Positions 8,120 to 16,591 of a DNA stretch of 64,000 nucleotides are shown here, one piece after another. The notes below the pieces were generated by a model. That model was given only the letters and a program-made list of their open reading frames with translations, did no database searches and was not told where the DNA came from. The position numbers were made by a program, and so were the translations under genes. This stretch comes from an uncultured Clostridia bacterium (GTDB lineage: Bacteria > Bacillota > Clostridia > UMGS1883), in NCBI GenBank assembly GCA_947626145.1, contig CANQRB010000001.1, forward strand, positions 310,001-374,000. The letters are read 5' to 3'. Every line of letters starts with the position of its first letter. Position 1 is the first letter of the stretch.

Positions 8120-9310
8120 ATGAGCATGACAAACAAAAAAACCATTGAAGATGTGGCCGTTCAGGGAAAAAGAGTCCTTGTGCGCTGTGACTTCAACGTT
8201 CCGCTGAAGGAGGGCGCCATCACCGACGATACCAGAATTGTCGCCGCTCTGCCCACCATTCAGTACCTTATAAACAACGGCGCAAAGGTCATCCTTTGCT
8301 CTCACCTGGGCAAGCCCAAGGGACCCTCTCCCGAGTTCTCGCTTGCTCCCGTGGCCGCACGTCTTTCCGAGCTTCTCGGCAAGGATGTAGTTTTTGCCGC
8401 TGACGACAATATTGTAGGCGAAAACGCTCAAAAGGCCGTTGCCGAAATGAAGGACGGCGACGTTGTTCTCCTTGAGAACACCCGTTACCGCGCCGAAGAA
8501 ACCAAGAACGGCGAGGCTCTCAGCAAGGAATTCGCTTCTCTGGCCGACGTATTCGTTGACGACGCTTTCGGCACCGCTCATCGGGCCCACTGCTCCAACG
8601 TGGGCGTTACTCAGTATGTAAAGGACTGCGTGGCCGGTTACCTCATCCAGAAAGAGATCCAGTACCTCGGCAACGCCGTGAACGCTCCCGTCCGTCCCCT
8701 CGTGGCCGTACTTGGCGGCAGCAAGGTTTCCAGCAAGATCTCCGTTATCGAAAACCTTCTTGACAAGGTCGACAAGCTGCTCATAGGCGGCGGCATGGCC
8801 TACACCTTCATGAAGGCAAAGGGATACGAGGTTGGCGATTCCCTGCTGGAACCCGACTTCATCGACTACGCCAAGGAAATGATGGCCAAGGCCGGCGACA
8901 AGCTGGTTCTGCCCGTTGACACCGTTATCGGCAAGGAGTTTGACAACGACACCGAGACCAAGATCGTGCCCGAGGGCGGCATTGAGGCCGGCTGGCAGGG
9001 TCTGGACATCGGCCCCAAGACCGTGGAGCTCTTCTCCGATATCCTCAAGACCGCTAAGACTGTTGTTTGGAACGGCCCCATGGGCGTGTTTGAGATGCCC
9101 AACTTCGCCAAGGGCACAAACGCCATCGCTCAGGTACTGGCCACCCTTGAGGACGCCACTACCGTTATCGGCGGCGGCGACAGCGTTGCGGCCGTAAATC
9201 AGGCGGGCCTTGGCGACAAGATGACTCACATTTCCACCGGCGGCGGCGCTTCCCTCGAATACCTTGAAGGTAAGGATCTGCCGGGCATCGCTGCTCTCAA
9301 CGACAAATAA
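8120..9310 (+). CDS. pgk: Phosphoglycerate kinase
   Basis: Transfers phosphate between 1,3-bisphosphoglycerate and ADP in lower glycolysis. At 396 aa it matches family length. Motifs include [13 protein letters not shown] at the N-terminus, SHLGKPKG, the hinge segment LGGSKVSSK, and VIGGGDS near the C-terminus for nucleotide binding. Start ATG 8120 follows GAGGTGA; ATG 8126 is a possible alternative. First gene of a pgk-tpiA-gpmI cluster. gap is not adjacent, its usual place being taken by citrate synthase. Confidence 0.97.
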   Translation: MSMTNKKTIEDVAVQGKRVLVRCDFNVPLKEGAITDDTRIVAALPTIQYLINNGAKVILCSHLGKPKGPSPEFSLAPVAARLSELLGKDVVFAADDNIVGENAQKAVAEMKDGDVVLLENTRYRAEETKNGEALSKEFASLADVFVDDAFGTAHRAHCSNVGVTQYVKDCVAGYLIQKEIQYLGNAVNAPVRPLVAVLGGSKVSSKISVIENLLDKVDKLLIGGGMAYTFMKAKGYEVGDSLLEPDFIDYAKEMMAKAGDKLVLPVDTVIGKEFDNDTETKIVPEGGIEAGWQGLDIGPKTVELFSDILKTAKTVVWNGPMGVFEMPNFAKGTNAIAQVLATLEDATTVIGGGDSVAAVNQAGLGDKMTHISTGGGASLEYLEGKDLPGIAALNDK

Positions 9311-9343
9311 TCCGGATCGGGCCAGACCGCCCGTCCCACCGTT

Positions 9344-9375
9344 TTCTGCCCCGGGCGGAACTGTCCGGGGCAGAA
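9344..9375 (+). promoter_or_regulatory. Strong hairpin in the pgk-tpiA spacer, no U-tract
   Basis: An 11-bp perfect stem, TTCTGCCCCGG (9344-9354) with CCGGGGCAGAA (9365-9375) and a 10-nt loop. It lacks a following T-run, so it is more likely an RNA-stability or processing structure than a full terminator. Confidence 0.6.
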
Positions 9376-9415
9376 TAGCGGCATGACTTATACATCAGCA
9401 AGGAGAATAACAGTT

Positions 9416-10168
9416 ATGGGTAAATATATAATTGCGGGAAACTGGAAAATGAACAAGCTTCCCTCCGAGACCTGCGCCTATGTGAAGGAAGTCGCCGCCG
9501 CGACTGCCGGAGCTCAGTGCGAGGTGGTGTGCTGCACGCCATTCACCAATCTGGCCGAGGCCGTAAAGGGAGCTCAGGGCACCCATGTTTCCATCGGCGC
9601 CGAGAACCTTCACTTTGAGGACAAGGGCGCCTATACCGGCGAGGTAAGCGCCGATATGTTGCTTGATCTTGGCGTAAAATACGTCATTATCGGTCACAGC
9701 GAGCGGCGTCAGTACTTTGCCGAAACAGACGAAACAGTGAACCTCAAGGTCAGGAAAGCCCTTGAAAAAGGCCTTATCCCCATCCTCTGCGTGGGCGAGA
9801 GCCTCGAGCAGCGGGAGGCCGGCATAACCATGGATCTTATCACCATTCAGATCAAAAAGGCCTTTGCCGGAATTTCCGCCGACGACGCCGCCAAGGTTGT
9901 AATCGCCTACGAGCCCATCTGGGCCATAGGCACCGGCAAGACAGCCACCGCCGAACAGGCCGAGGAGGTCTGCGGCGCTATCCGCGGAGTGCTGGCCGGA
10001 CTTTATGACGAGTCCACCGCCAAAGCCGTTACCATCCAGTACGGCGGCAGCATGAACGCCGGCAACGCGGCGGAGCTGCTGACCAAGCCCAACATCGACG
10101 GCGGCCTTATCGGCGGCGCTTCCTTGAAATCCGCAGACTTCGCCAAAATAGTCGAGGCGGCAAAATAA
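9416..10168 (+). CDS. tpiA: Triosephosphate isomerase
   Basis: Interconverts dihydroxyacetone phosphate and glyceraldehyde 3-phosphate. The 250-aa TIM barrel shows NWKMNK near residue 10 (catalytic Lys), IIGHSERR (catalytic His), [11 protein letters not shown] (catalytic Glu plus flexible loop) and the phosphate-binding YGGS and GGASL. Start ATG 9416 follows AAGGAGA at 9 nt; an upstream in-frame ATG at 9383 has no ribosome site. Second gene of the glycolytic cluster. Confidence 0.97.
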   Translation: MGKYIIAGNWKMNKLPSETCAYVKEVAAATAGAQCEVVCCTPFTNLAEAVKGAQGTHVSIGAENLHFEDKGAYTGEVSADMLLDLGVKYVIIGHSERRQYFAETDETVNLKVRKALEKGLIPILCVGESLEQREAGITMDLITIQIKKAFAGISADDAAKVVIAYEPIWAIGTGKTATAEQAEEVCGAIRGVLAGLYDESTAKAVTIQYGGSMNAGNAAELLTKPNIDGGLIGGASLKSADFAKIVEAAK

Positions 10169-10180
10169 TGACAACTTAGC

Positions 10181-10203
10181 GGGGGAGCCTGATGGCTCTC
10201 CCC
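10181..10203 (+). promoter_or_regulatory. Hairpin after tpiA
   Basis: GGGGGAGCC (10181-10189) pairs with GGCTCTCCCC (10194-10203) around a TGAT loop, with one bulged base. There is no T-run, so it may be a processing or attenuation structure between tpiA and gpmI. Confidence 0.45.
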
Positions 10204-10211
10204 TTAGTAGT

Positions 10212-10270
10212 GAGGAGTCGGAAGCAAGGGAGTGATTCGGCTGACGTGCCGCAGGCGCTTCCCGCTCCTC
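10212..10270 (+). repeat. Imperfect palindrome in the tpiA-gpmI spacer
   Basis: GAGGAG (10212-10217) plus GGAAGC (10220-10225) pair with GCTTCC (10257-10262) plus CTCCTC (10265-10270), with a 2-nt internal loop. A CGGC/GCCG hairpin sits inside. It could be an intergenic palindromic repeat or an RNA structure in the polycistronic message. Confidence 0.45.
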
Positions 10271-10306
10271 GCTTATGATACAAGCTCTCTTTTAGGAGGA
10301 AACGAC

Positions 10307-11827
10307 ATGAGCAAAAAACCCATTGCTTTACTTATAATGGACGGCTACGGCATTAACCCCAATTCCGAGGGCAACTGCGTCATGGCCGCCAACAAGCCCA
10401 ATCTTGACAAATATATGGCCACCTGCCCCAACACCATTATTTCCGCCAGCGGTCTTGACGTGGGCCTGCCCGACGGACAGATGGGCAACAGCGAGGTCGG
10501 CCACACCAATATAGGCGCCGGCCGCATAGTTTACCAAATGCTGGTAAAAATTTCCAAGGACATTCAGGACGGCACAATAATGAATAACGGCCCCTTGAAG
10601 GCCGCCATGGAGGCCGCCAGGAGCGGCAAGGCCCTTCACCTTTTCGGTCTGCTCTCCGACGGCGGAGTACACAGCCATCAGGAGCACCTCTACGGCCTTA
10701 TCGAAATGGCCAAAAAGCTGGGCGTAAAAAAGGCGTATGTCCATGCCTTCCTGGACGGCCGTGACACTCCCCCCACTTCGGGCGCGGACTACATGGCTCA
10801 GCTCGTGAAAAAGATGAACGAGATCGGTCTCGGCAAGGTGGCCACAATTTCCGGCCGGTACTACGCCATGGACCGTGACAACGCCTGGGATCGGGTGGAA
10901 AAAGCCTATCGCGCCCTTGTGCTTGGAGAGGGCGTTCAGGAGACAGACCCGGTACAGGCCATAAAAAATTCTTATGACAAGGGTGTTACCGATGAGTTTG
11001 TGCTGCCCACGGTGGTTGACGCGGAGGGCGTAATTTCCGAGGGGGACAGCGTTATCAGCTTCAACTTCCGTCCCGACCGGGCGCGTCAGATAACCCGCTC
11101 CTTTGTTGACCCCGATTTCACCGGCTTTGACCGTCCAAAGGGATTCTTCCCGTTAAATTACGTGTGCATGGCTCAGTATGACGCCACCATGCCCAACGTT
11201 ACTGTGGCCTATCCTCCGGAGTCCCTTTCCATGACCTTCGGCGAATATGTGAGCAAGCTGGGCCTCACTCAGCTGCGCATCGCCGAAACTCAAAAGTACG
11301 CCCATGTAACCTTCTTCTTCAACGGAGGCGAGGAAAAGCAATTCCCCGGCGAGGGCCGCATACTCATTCCCTCCCCCGACGTACCAACCTTTGACCTCAA
11401 GCCCGAGATGAGTGCCTATGAGGTAAAGGACGCCGTTATAAAGGAAATTGAGGACGACAAGTACGACGTTATCATACTAAACTTTGCCAACTGCGACATG
11501 GTTGGCCATACCGGTATAATTCCGGCCGCTATTAAGGCCGTTGAGGCGGTGGACGACTGCGTTGGTCAGGTGACCGAAGCCGTGCTTAAAAAGGGCGGCG
11601 TGGTCTGCATAACCGCCGACCACGGCAACGCCGACCAGCTCATCGATCCGGTGACAAAGGCGCCCTTTACCGCGCATACCACCAACCCCGTACCCTTCAT
11701 AGTTGTGGGCGCCGACTGCGGGCCTCTCCGCGAGGGCGGCCGTCTGGCCGACATAACTCCCACAATGCTCAAGCTTATGGGACTGGAACAGCCCGCCGAA
11801 ATGACCGGAGAAAGCCTGGTAAAATGA
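10307..11827 (+). CDS. gpmI: 2,3-bisphosphoglycerate-independent phosphoglycerate mutase
   Basis: Mn-dependent interconversion of 3- and 2-phosphoglycerate. The 506-aa length and alkaline-phosphatase-like domain fit iPGM: LLIMDGYG at the start supplies metal ligands, PDGQMGNSEVGH carries the phosphorylated Ser, and ITADHGNADQ near residue 440 supplies further metal ligands. The start is ATG 10307 after AGGAGG. Its stop overlaps the next gene by 4 nt (ATGA). Confidence 0.97.
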   Translation: MSKKPIALLIMDGYGINPNSEGNCVMAANKPNLDKYMATCPNTIISASGLDVGLPDGQMGNSEVGHTNIGAGRIVYQMLVKISKDIQDGTIMNNGPLKAAMEAARSGKALHLFGLLSDGGVHSHQEHLYGLIEMAKKLGVKKAYVHAFLDGRDTPPTSGADYMAQLVKKMNEIGLGKVATISGRYYAMDRDNAWDRVEKAYRALVLGEGVQETDPVQAIKNSYDKGVTDEFVLPTVVDAEGVISEGDSVISFNFRPDRARQITRSFVDPDFTGFDRPKGFFPLNYVCMAQYDATMPNVTVAYPPESLSMTFGEYVSKLGLTQLRIAETQKYAHVTFFFNGGEEKQFPGEGRILIPSPDVPTFDLKPEMSAYEVKDAVIKEIEDDKYDVIILNFANCDMVGHTGIIPAAIKAVEAVDDCVGQVTEAVLKKGGVVCITADHGNADQLIDPVTKAPFTAHTTNPVPFIVVGADCGPLREGGRLADITPTMLKLMGLEQPAEMTGESLVK

Positions 11828-12702
11828 TAGAAAAGTATCTGGAATCCTCGGCCGGCCGGACCCTTCATCGGGTCTGGCTGGTTAGTGACCTCCAGCAGCA
11901 CGACCCTGACCGGAGCCGCCGTTGTATGTATACGGCGGCTGAGGATTTCGCCGGCCTTGGACTGAAATGCGAAAAGGTCTGGTACCTGGGCGACAGCGTG
12001 GAAGGCTCAGACCTTAACAAGCTGCTTGACATGACTAAGATGCAGGAGGAAGTCTTTCTCCGGCTGGGTCTGCCTGTCTGCTACACTCCCGGCAACCACG
12101 ACATGGACTATCTTATCGCGTCGGGAGAGGCTGTTATCCCATTCCGGGACATGGTACTCGGTCACAAAAAAGACGGCTGGAAAACCACCGAAAACATAAC
12201 GGATTTTTACTTCTGGGATAAACTTGGGAGCTTTGACGTCCTTTTTTACGCCGACTGCGCCGCGCCCGACGCCCGCTGGCACTTTTGTCACGGGCGGCCC
12301 TACGGAGAGGGCTATCCCTATACATACGAGGATTTCCGCCGTCTGGCGGAGGAACGTGACAAAAAACCGACGGTCATTACCGCCGGTCATTACTCCTACC
12401 CGGGCGGCAACCGCGCCACGGAGTATATGGGGGAATTTCTTCCGCTTGGGGATAACGTTAAGCTCCATATTTACGGCCACGCCCACGTGGGAGACAGGGT
12501 TTGGGCCGGTAAGGACTGGGGGCGGCAGATTTGCGGCGTCGACGGTCATACGCTGACTCAGGTCAACATTTCCAGCCTTGAGGTCGGCCGCGGCAACGCC
12601 ATCCGAAGCGCCTTTCTGGAGGTGTACGGCGACAATTCCCTCGCTGTGATTTTCCGCAATCACAGTGAAAAGAAATGGGATAAATTACTTGTATTAAATT
12701 AA
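11824..12702 (+). CDS. Calcineurin-like metallophosphoesterase, substrate unknown
   Basis: A 292-aa two-metal phosphoesterase fold: VSDLQQ (motif I, with Gln where His is usual), LGDSVEG (motif II), PGNHDMD (motif III), TAGHYSYP (motif IV) and YGHAHVGD (motif V). No signal peptide, so cytosolic. It overlaps gpmI by 4 nt and should be cotranslated with it, which may hint at a sugar-phosphate or nucleotide substrate, but this is only context. The C-terminal part is rich in aromatic residues. Confidence 0.75.
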   Translation: MIEKYLESSAGRTLHRVWLVSDLQQHDPDRSRRCMYTAAEDFAGLGLKCEKVWYLGDSVEGSDLNKLLDMTKMQEEVFLRLGLPVCYTPGNHDMDYLIASGEAVIPFRDMVLGHKKDGWKTTENITDFYFWDKLGSFDVLFYADCAAPDARWHFCHGRPYGEGYPYTYEDFRRLAEERDKKPTVITAGHYSYPGGNRATEYMGEFLPLGDNVKLHIYGHAHVGDRVWAGKDWGRQICGVDGHTLTQVNISSLEVGRGNAIRSAFLEVYGDNSLAVIFRNHSEKKWDKLLVLN

Positions 12703-12805
12703 AAACAGGGAGTCAGAAATCAGGATCAAATATGCGGCGGCCCTTTTTATGGGGCCTCGGTTCTTATATTTTCTTCTTTCTCCCGTTATCATTGGAGGTA
12801 TATTC

Positions 12806-13603
12806 ATGGACAATCGCCCTATTGGGGTTTTCGACAGCGGTCTGGGTGGACTGACCGCCGTAAAACAACTGATAAGCGTTATGCCCGATGAGGATATAGT
12901 CTATTTCGGAGACACGGGACGGGTGCCCTACGGCAACCGCAGCCGTGAAACCATAATACGTTATACGCAGGATGACATAAATTTCCTGCTTGAACACAAT
13001 ATTAAGCTGATAATAGCCGCCTGCGGCACTGCCAGCAGTGTGGCTCTGCCATACATAAAGGATGTCGGGGTGAAGATAATAGGCGTGCTTGAGCCCGCCT
13101 GTCACGCCGCCCTGAAACGTACACGCAACGGAAAAATAGGTGTTATCGGCACTGCCGGCACCATAAAAAGCGACAAATACGCCCAGATAATCAATTCACT
13201 CAATCCAGCGGCACAGGTTTACAGCGCCGCCTGCCCCATGTTCGTGCCCGTCGTGGAAAACGGCTACGCGGACACGGAGGTGGCCAGGATAGTCGCCAGA
13301 GATTACCTGTCCGGCCTGAAAAATGAAGGAGTGGACACACTTATCTTGGGATGCACACATTACCCCTTGCTTGAGGGCGTAATAAGTGATATAATGGGCG
13401 AAGGAGTGGAGCTTATCTCCTCCGGCAGCGAGGCCGCCCGATATGCAAAAAAGCTGCTCGACCGTGAGGGTCTGCTGACGGACCGCCAAACGGAGGGCCA
13501 TCGGGAGTTCTACGTTTCCGACGATGTGGAAAGCTTCGTCCAGCTGGGCGGACTTTTCCTCGGTCAGGAAATCGAGCTGAACGTCCACAGAATGAAATTT
13601 TAA
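12806..13603 (+). CDS. murI: Glutamate racemase
   Basis: Makes D-glutamate for peptidoglycan. The 265-aa protein has FDSGLGGLTAV near the N-terminus and the two catalytic Cys motifs, AACGTAS around residue 73 and LGCTHYPLLEG around residue 185. Start ATG 12806 follows GGAGG. The 12703-12805 gap has only a weak GGCCC/GGGCC hairpin and no clear promoter. It opens a short cluster with DUF1934, the ArgRS-like gene and an S41 protease. Confidence 0.95.
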   Translation: MDNRPIGVFDSGLGGLTAVKQLISVMPDEDIVYFGDTGRVPYGNRSRETIIRYTQDDINFLLEHNIKLIIAACGTASSVALPYIKDVGVKIIGVLEPACHAALKRTRNGKIGVIGTAGTIKSDKYAQIINSLNPAAQVYSAACPMFVPVVENGYADTEVARIVARDYLSGLKNEGVDTLILGCTHYPLLEGVISDIMGEGVELISSGSEAARYAKKLLDREGLLTDRQTEGHREFYVSDDVESFVQLGGLFLGQEIELNVHRMKF

Positions 13604-13709
13604 CATGAAAAGCCGCGCCGGATCAAGCCTATTTTTTATCAGACGATAAGCGTTTTTCAAAAAATTGGCCCGTCCGCTGCTTTTTCAACGTTATGAAATG
13701 GAGATCGTT

Positions 13710-14126
13710 ATGAAACAAGTCTATGTCGAAATAAAGGGAAATGTGACCTCTGACGGCGAGACCGATTCCATGAGCTATTCCACCGAGGGACAGCTCTATA
13801 AAAAATCCGGGAAATTTTATATAAACTATCCCGAGGGCGAGCTTCTTGGCCGCGAACAGTGCCGCACCACCTTGAAGGTGGCTCCTGACGGAGTCGTTAC
13901 CATGCTCCGCAGCGGCGAGGCCAATACCCGAATGGTCTTTGAAAAGGGCCAGTGCCACATGAGCTGCTATGAAACCCCCTTCGGCAATCTTACAGTGAGC
14001 GTGACCGCCAACGATGTGAAAATCGACATGAGCGAAAACGGCGGGCTTTTGGATCTGGACTACAACCTGACCATCAACAGCACGGCCCGCAGCCGCAATC
14101 GCCTCAGCATTAAGGTACGCTCATGA
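13710..14126 (+). CDS. DUF1934 (YwiB-like) beta-barrel protein
   Basis: A 138-aa cytosolic protein of the DUF1934/YwiB family, a calycin-like beta-barrel of unknown function that in Firmicutes is usually encoded immediately before argS. Visible traits are alternating beta strands, EGQLYKKSGKFYINY early and LDLDYNLTIN near the end. Start ATG 13710 follows GGAG at 7 nt. Its stop overlaps the next ATG by 4 nt (ATGA). Confidence 0.8.
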   Translation: MKQVYVEIKGNVTSDGETDSMSYSTEGQLYKKSGKFYINYPEGELLGREQCRTTLKVAPDGVVTMLRSGEANTRMVFEKGQCHMSCYETPFGNLTVSVTANDVKIDMSENGGLLDLDYNLTINSTARSRNRLSIKVRS

Positions 14127-14755
14127 ATTGCCGGATAGAAGCGGAACGTGAACGGATAAGGACATTGTGCCGGGAGACGGCCTTTAAGCTTTACGGCCTT
14201 TGTCCCGCGTTCAGCGTGAGCCGTCCCAGAGACGGAAGGAACGGCGACTTTGCCTCATCCGCCGCCTTGGCTCTTGGCGGAACGCTGAAGCGTCGTCCGT
14301 CGGAAATTGCCGCCGAGCTTGCAGAAAATATCAGTCTTTCGGACGGAGAAAGAGTCGAGCCCGGCGGCAAGGGCTTTCTCAATTTTTATCTCAGGCCAGA
14401 TTTCCTGCTCGGTCTGCTTGAGCCCGTGCGGGAGCTCCCGTATGTTCCGCTTCCGGAGCTCGGTTCGCCGGAGTTTGAGCTTATCTATCCCTATCACCGC
14501 CTTCGCAGAATACTGGAGCTTAGAGGACACAGGCCAACGGGCCGCCAAAATCTCAGCCTGCTTACTTCGCCGTATGAGGTACGGCTGCTCTGGGCTATAG
14601 CCGATGAAAACTGCGGAGAGCTTGCGGCGGCGGCCATGGATTTTTACGACAGGCTGGATCCCGGCCCCGACCTCGAACCTTTGGCCGAGGCCAGATATAT
14701 CCTGCTCAATAACGCGTTGTACCGTCTTTACGGTACAGGAAAGGAAATATCATGA
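14123..14755 (+). CDS. ArgRS-like protein lacking the catalytic core
   Basis: A 210-aa protein in the genomic slot where argS normally follows DUF1934. Residues 1-90 match the ArgRS N-terminal additional domain, with GDFASSAALAL at 41-51 and GKGFLNFYL at 82-90. Residues 120-210 resemble the start and end of a DALR anticodon-binding domain (YPYHRLRRIL at 122-131). The whole class I catalytic region with HIGH and KMSKS, about 350 residues, is absent, with no frameshift or leftover sequence. It overlaps both neighbours by 4 nt, so it is translated as a normal operon member. It cannot aminoacylate; a tRNA-binding or regulatory role is inference. Confidence 0.72.
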   Translation: MNCRIEAERERIRTLCRETAFKLYGLCPAFSVSRPRDGRNGDFASSAALALGGTLKRRPSEIAAELAENISLSDGERVEPGGKGFLNFYLRPDFLLGLLEPVRELPYVPLPELGSPEFELIYPYHRLRRILELRGHRPTGRQNLSLLTSPYEVRLLWAIADENCGELAAAAMDFYDRLDPGPDLEPLAEARYILLNNALYRLYGTGKEIS

Positions 14756-16212
14756 AAAAGAAATTTGTTCCAAAAAAGCTTATCTCACTGCTGCTGACGT
14801 TTACCATGCTGACAGTGCCGGCCTTCGCGGAGGATGAAGCGGCCGTCACCGAGGAAAAACCGGAGATCTCCGTTTTCCGTCAGGAAAGCATAATTCGGGA
14901 ATACGCCCATACTCTTGCGGACAACTACTATTACGGCGCCACCGATCAGAATATTTTATATAACGTGATTTGTGCCACCATCGAAAACGGCGGAGTGTTC
15001 GACCTTGACAACGCGCTCAAGGCCATGGTGATTTCGTTAAACGACGAATATGGCGAATATTACAGCCCTGAGTCCTTTGACAAGCAGGCCGAATATTACA
15101 ATTCCGAATTTTTCGGTATTGGCGCTATACTCACGGTTCAGAACGGCGGCACCGTTATAGACACCATATATTCCGGCAGCGCCGCTGAGATTGCCGGTCT
15201 TCAGGTGGGCGACAGAATTGTGTCCGTGGACGGAACAGACACTTCCAATATGCCCCCGGCCGAAACCCGTGAGCTTTTGGTGGGTCAAGAGGGCACTGCC
15301 GTTGACATAACCGTCCTTCGGGGCGAAGACGATTTTATTTCCGTCAGAGCGGTTCGTCAGCTTGTGAAAGAGAGTCATTCAAACATGACGGTTCTTGACA
15401 ACGGAGTCGCCGTCATCGACGTGGACTCCTTTACGGAGTCGCTTGCCGACGAATTTGACGGCTATCTCGAGGAAATAGCGTCAAAGGATATTCAAAAGGT
15501 GATTATCGACCTGCGCAACAACGGCGGCGGAGAGATAAACGCCGCCATAGCGGTGGCGCAGAAGCTCATTTCCGCCGGTGTTATCGGCAAACTTAAATAC
15601 AAGAATGAGGCCAACAATCAAAACATTTACTCCGAAAACCTCAACGCTCCCCGGTTTGACCTGCTCGTGCTTACCAACAAAATGACGGCGTCGGCCAGCG
15701 AATTCCTGGCAATGGCCCTCCAGAGCCGAGGCAGGGCAAAGCTCCTCGGTGAAAAGACCTACGGCAAGGGCTGTATGCAGGCTATGTTCCGCACGCCCAC
15801 CGGAAGCGGCCTTAAGTTTACCATCGGTGAATTTTTCTCTCCCGACGACGAGCGCATACACACCGTGGGACTTACGCCGGACATAGAGGTCAGCAATATC
15901 GTCATTCCCGTGGACGAAAGTACCTTTGCGGAAATAACACTGGACAAGCTCAACCTGCCGGCTTCAAAAAAAGGTATAGAACAGCGGCTCAACGCTATCG
16001 GCCTGCTGCCGGACAGCGCCGTTGACGGATACTATGACAGCCAAACCGAGGCCGCGGTACGGGTATTCCAGGAGAACAGCCGTCTCGAGGTCACGGGCAA
16101 GGTTGACTTCTACACCGCGTTATACCTCAATGACCGGGGCTATGACGACCTGTCAAAGGTGATTGACGTACAGATGGAAAAGGCCCTGGAATACTTCGAT
16201 TCAATTAATTAA
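14752..16212 (+). CDS. S41 family (CtpA-like) C-terminal processing peptidase
   Basis: A 486-aa secreted protease. A signal peptide ends near AFA at residue 25. A PDZ domain spans about 110-190 (AEIAGLQVGDRIVSVDG). The S41 catalytic domain follows, with TASASEFLAMAL (nucleophile Ser) and GEKTYGKG (general-base Lys). A C-terminal peptidoglycan-binding domain (about 415-470) contains AVRVFQENSRLEVTG. Such enzymes cleave extracytoplasmic proteins at the C-terminus, often in cell-wall or sporulation control. It overlaps the ArgRS-like gene by 4 nt and ends the murI cluster. Confidence 0.9.
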   Translation: MKKKFVPKKLISLLLTFTMLTVPAFAEDEAAVTEEKPEISVFRQESIIREYAHTLADNYYYGATDQNILYNVICATIENGGVFDLDNALKAMVISLNDEYGEYYSPESFDKQAEYYNSEFFGIGAILTVQNGGTVIDTIYSGSAAEIAGLQVGDRIVSVDGTDTSNMPPAETRELLVGQEGTAVDITVLRGEDDFISVRAVRQLVKESHSNMTVLDNGVAVIDVDSFTESLADEFDGYLEEIASKDIQKVIIDLRNNGGGEINAAIAVAQKLISAGVIGKLKYKNEANNQNIYSENLNAPRFDLLVLTNKMTASASEFLAMALQSRGRAKLLGEKTYGKGCMQAMFRTPTGSGLKFTIGEFFSPDDERIHTVGLTPDIEVSNIVIPVDESTFAEITLDKLNLPASKKGIEQRLNAIGLLPDSAVDGYYDSQTEAAVRVFQENSRLEVTGKVDFYTALYLNDRGYDDLSKVIDVQMEKALEYFDSIN

Positions 16213-16231
16213 AAAATTTTGACAAAACCTA

Positions 16232-16260
16232 TTGACAAATATATAAAAATCGTGTAAAAT
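16232..16260 (+). promoter_or_regulatory. Sigma-A promoter of the pot operon
   Basis: TTGACA (16232-16237), 17-bp spacer, TAAAAT (16255-16260). A second TTGACA lies at 16219-16224. The start site would be near 16267, giving a leader of about 325 nt. Confidence 0.8.
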
Positions 16261-16272
16261 ATCACTTGATAA

Positions 16273-16324
16273 AAAACGGTACGAGTGGCGGATTTACGTG
16301 CATAGTCCACCATAGTACCGTTTT
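16273..16324 (+). promoter_or_regulatory. Promoter-proximal hairpin with T-rich tail in the potA leader
   Basis: AAAACGGTAC (16273-16282) pairs perfectly with GTACCGTTTT (16315-16324), and GTGG/CCAC pair inside. The 3' arm ends in TTTT and continues ATTTATTTCATTTT. It begins a few bases after the predicted start site, so it could act as an attenuator. Confidence 0.5.
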
Positions 16325-16334
16325 ATTTATTTCA

Positions 16335-16541
16335 TTTTGCGGTTTTTTCTTGGGCAATACCGCACAGAGATTGTGCCCGTATTGCGCCGCAGATTTTTTG
16401 ACGGAATTACGAAAACGACGCAGGAATACTGTCGTATTTCAAGGAGTTTTCGTAAGAAACGTCGGAAAAGATGCAAGCAAGATGGGTGCAAAGCTCACAA
16501 GCGGTCTTTGTGTGGTATTGCCCTTGTATTTTACCGCAAAA
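16335..16541 (+). repeat. 207-bp inverted-repeat element (MITE-like or structured leader RNA)
   Basis: The ends form a 27-28 bp imperfect inverted repeat: TTTTGCGGT (16335-16343) with ACCGCAAAA (16533-16541), then after an 8-9 nt unmatched block GGGCAATACC (16352-16361) with GGTATTGCCC (16514-16523). Inside are GCACA/TGTGC (16362-16376), a 10-bp stem TTACGAAAAC/GTTTTCGTAA (16407-16416, 16446-16455) and CACAA/TTGTG (16496-16512). The left arm can alternatively pair locally with GTATTGC (16379-16385). Short frames across it lack ribosome sites. No target duplication is obvious. Confidence 0.6.
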
Positions 16542-16591
16542 AATCGTTCTGGGCAGGTATGCCCTGCAAAATTTAAAGGGGTGACGCGGTT

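Noticed and set aside
12703-12805. GGCCC/GGGCC hairpin before murI as a terminator or riboswitch
   Set aside because: Only a 5-bp stem with no T-run or conserved motif; too weak to call.
14123-14755. Annotation as a functional arginine--tRNA ligase
   Set aside because: The catalytic domain with HIGH and KMSKS is absent and the protein is about one third of the normal length.
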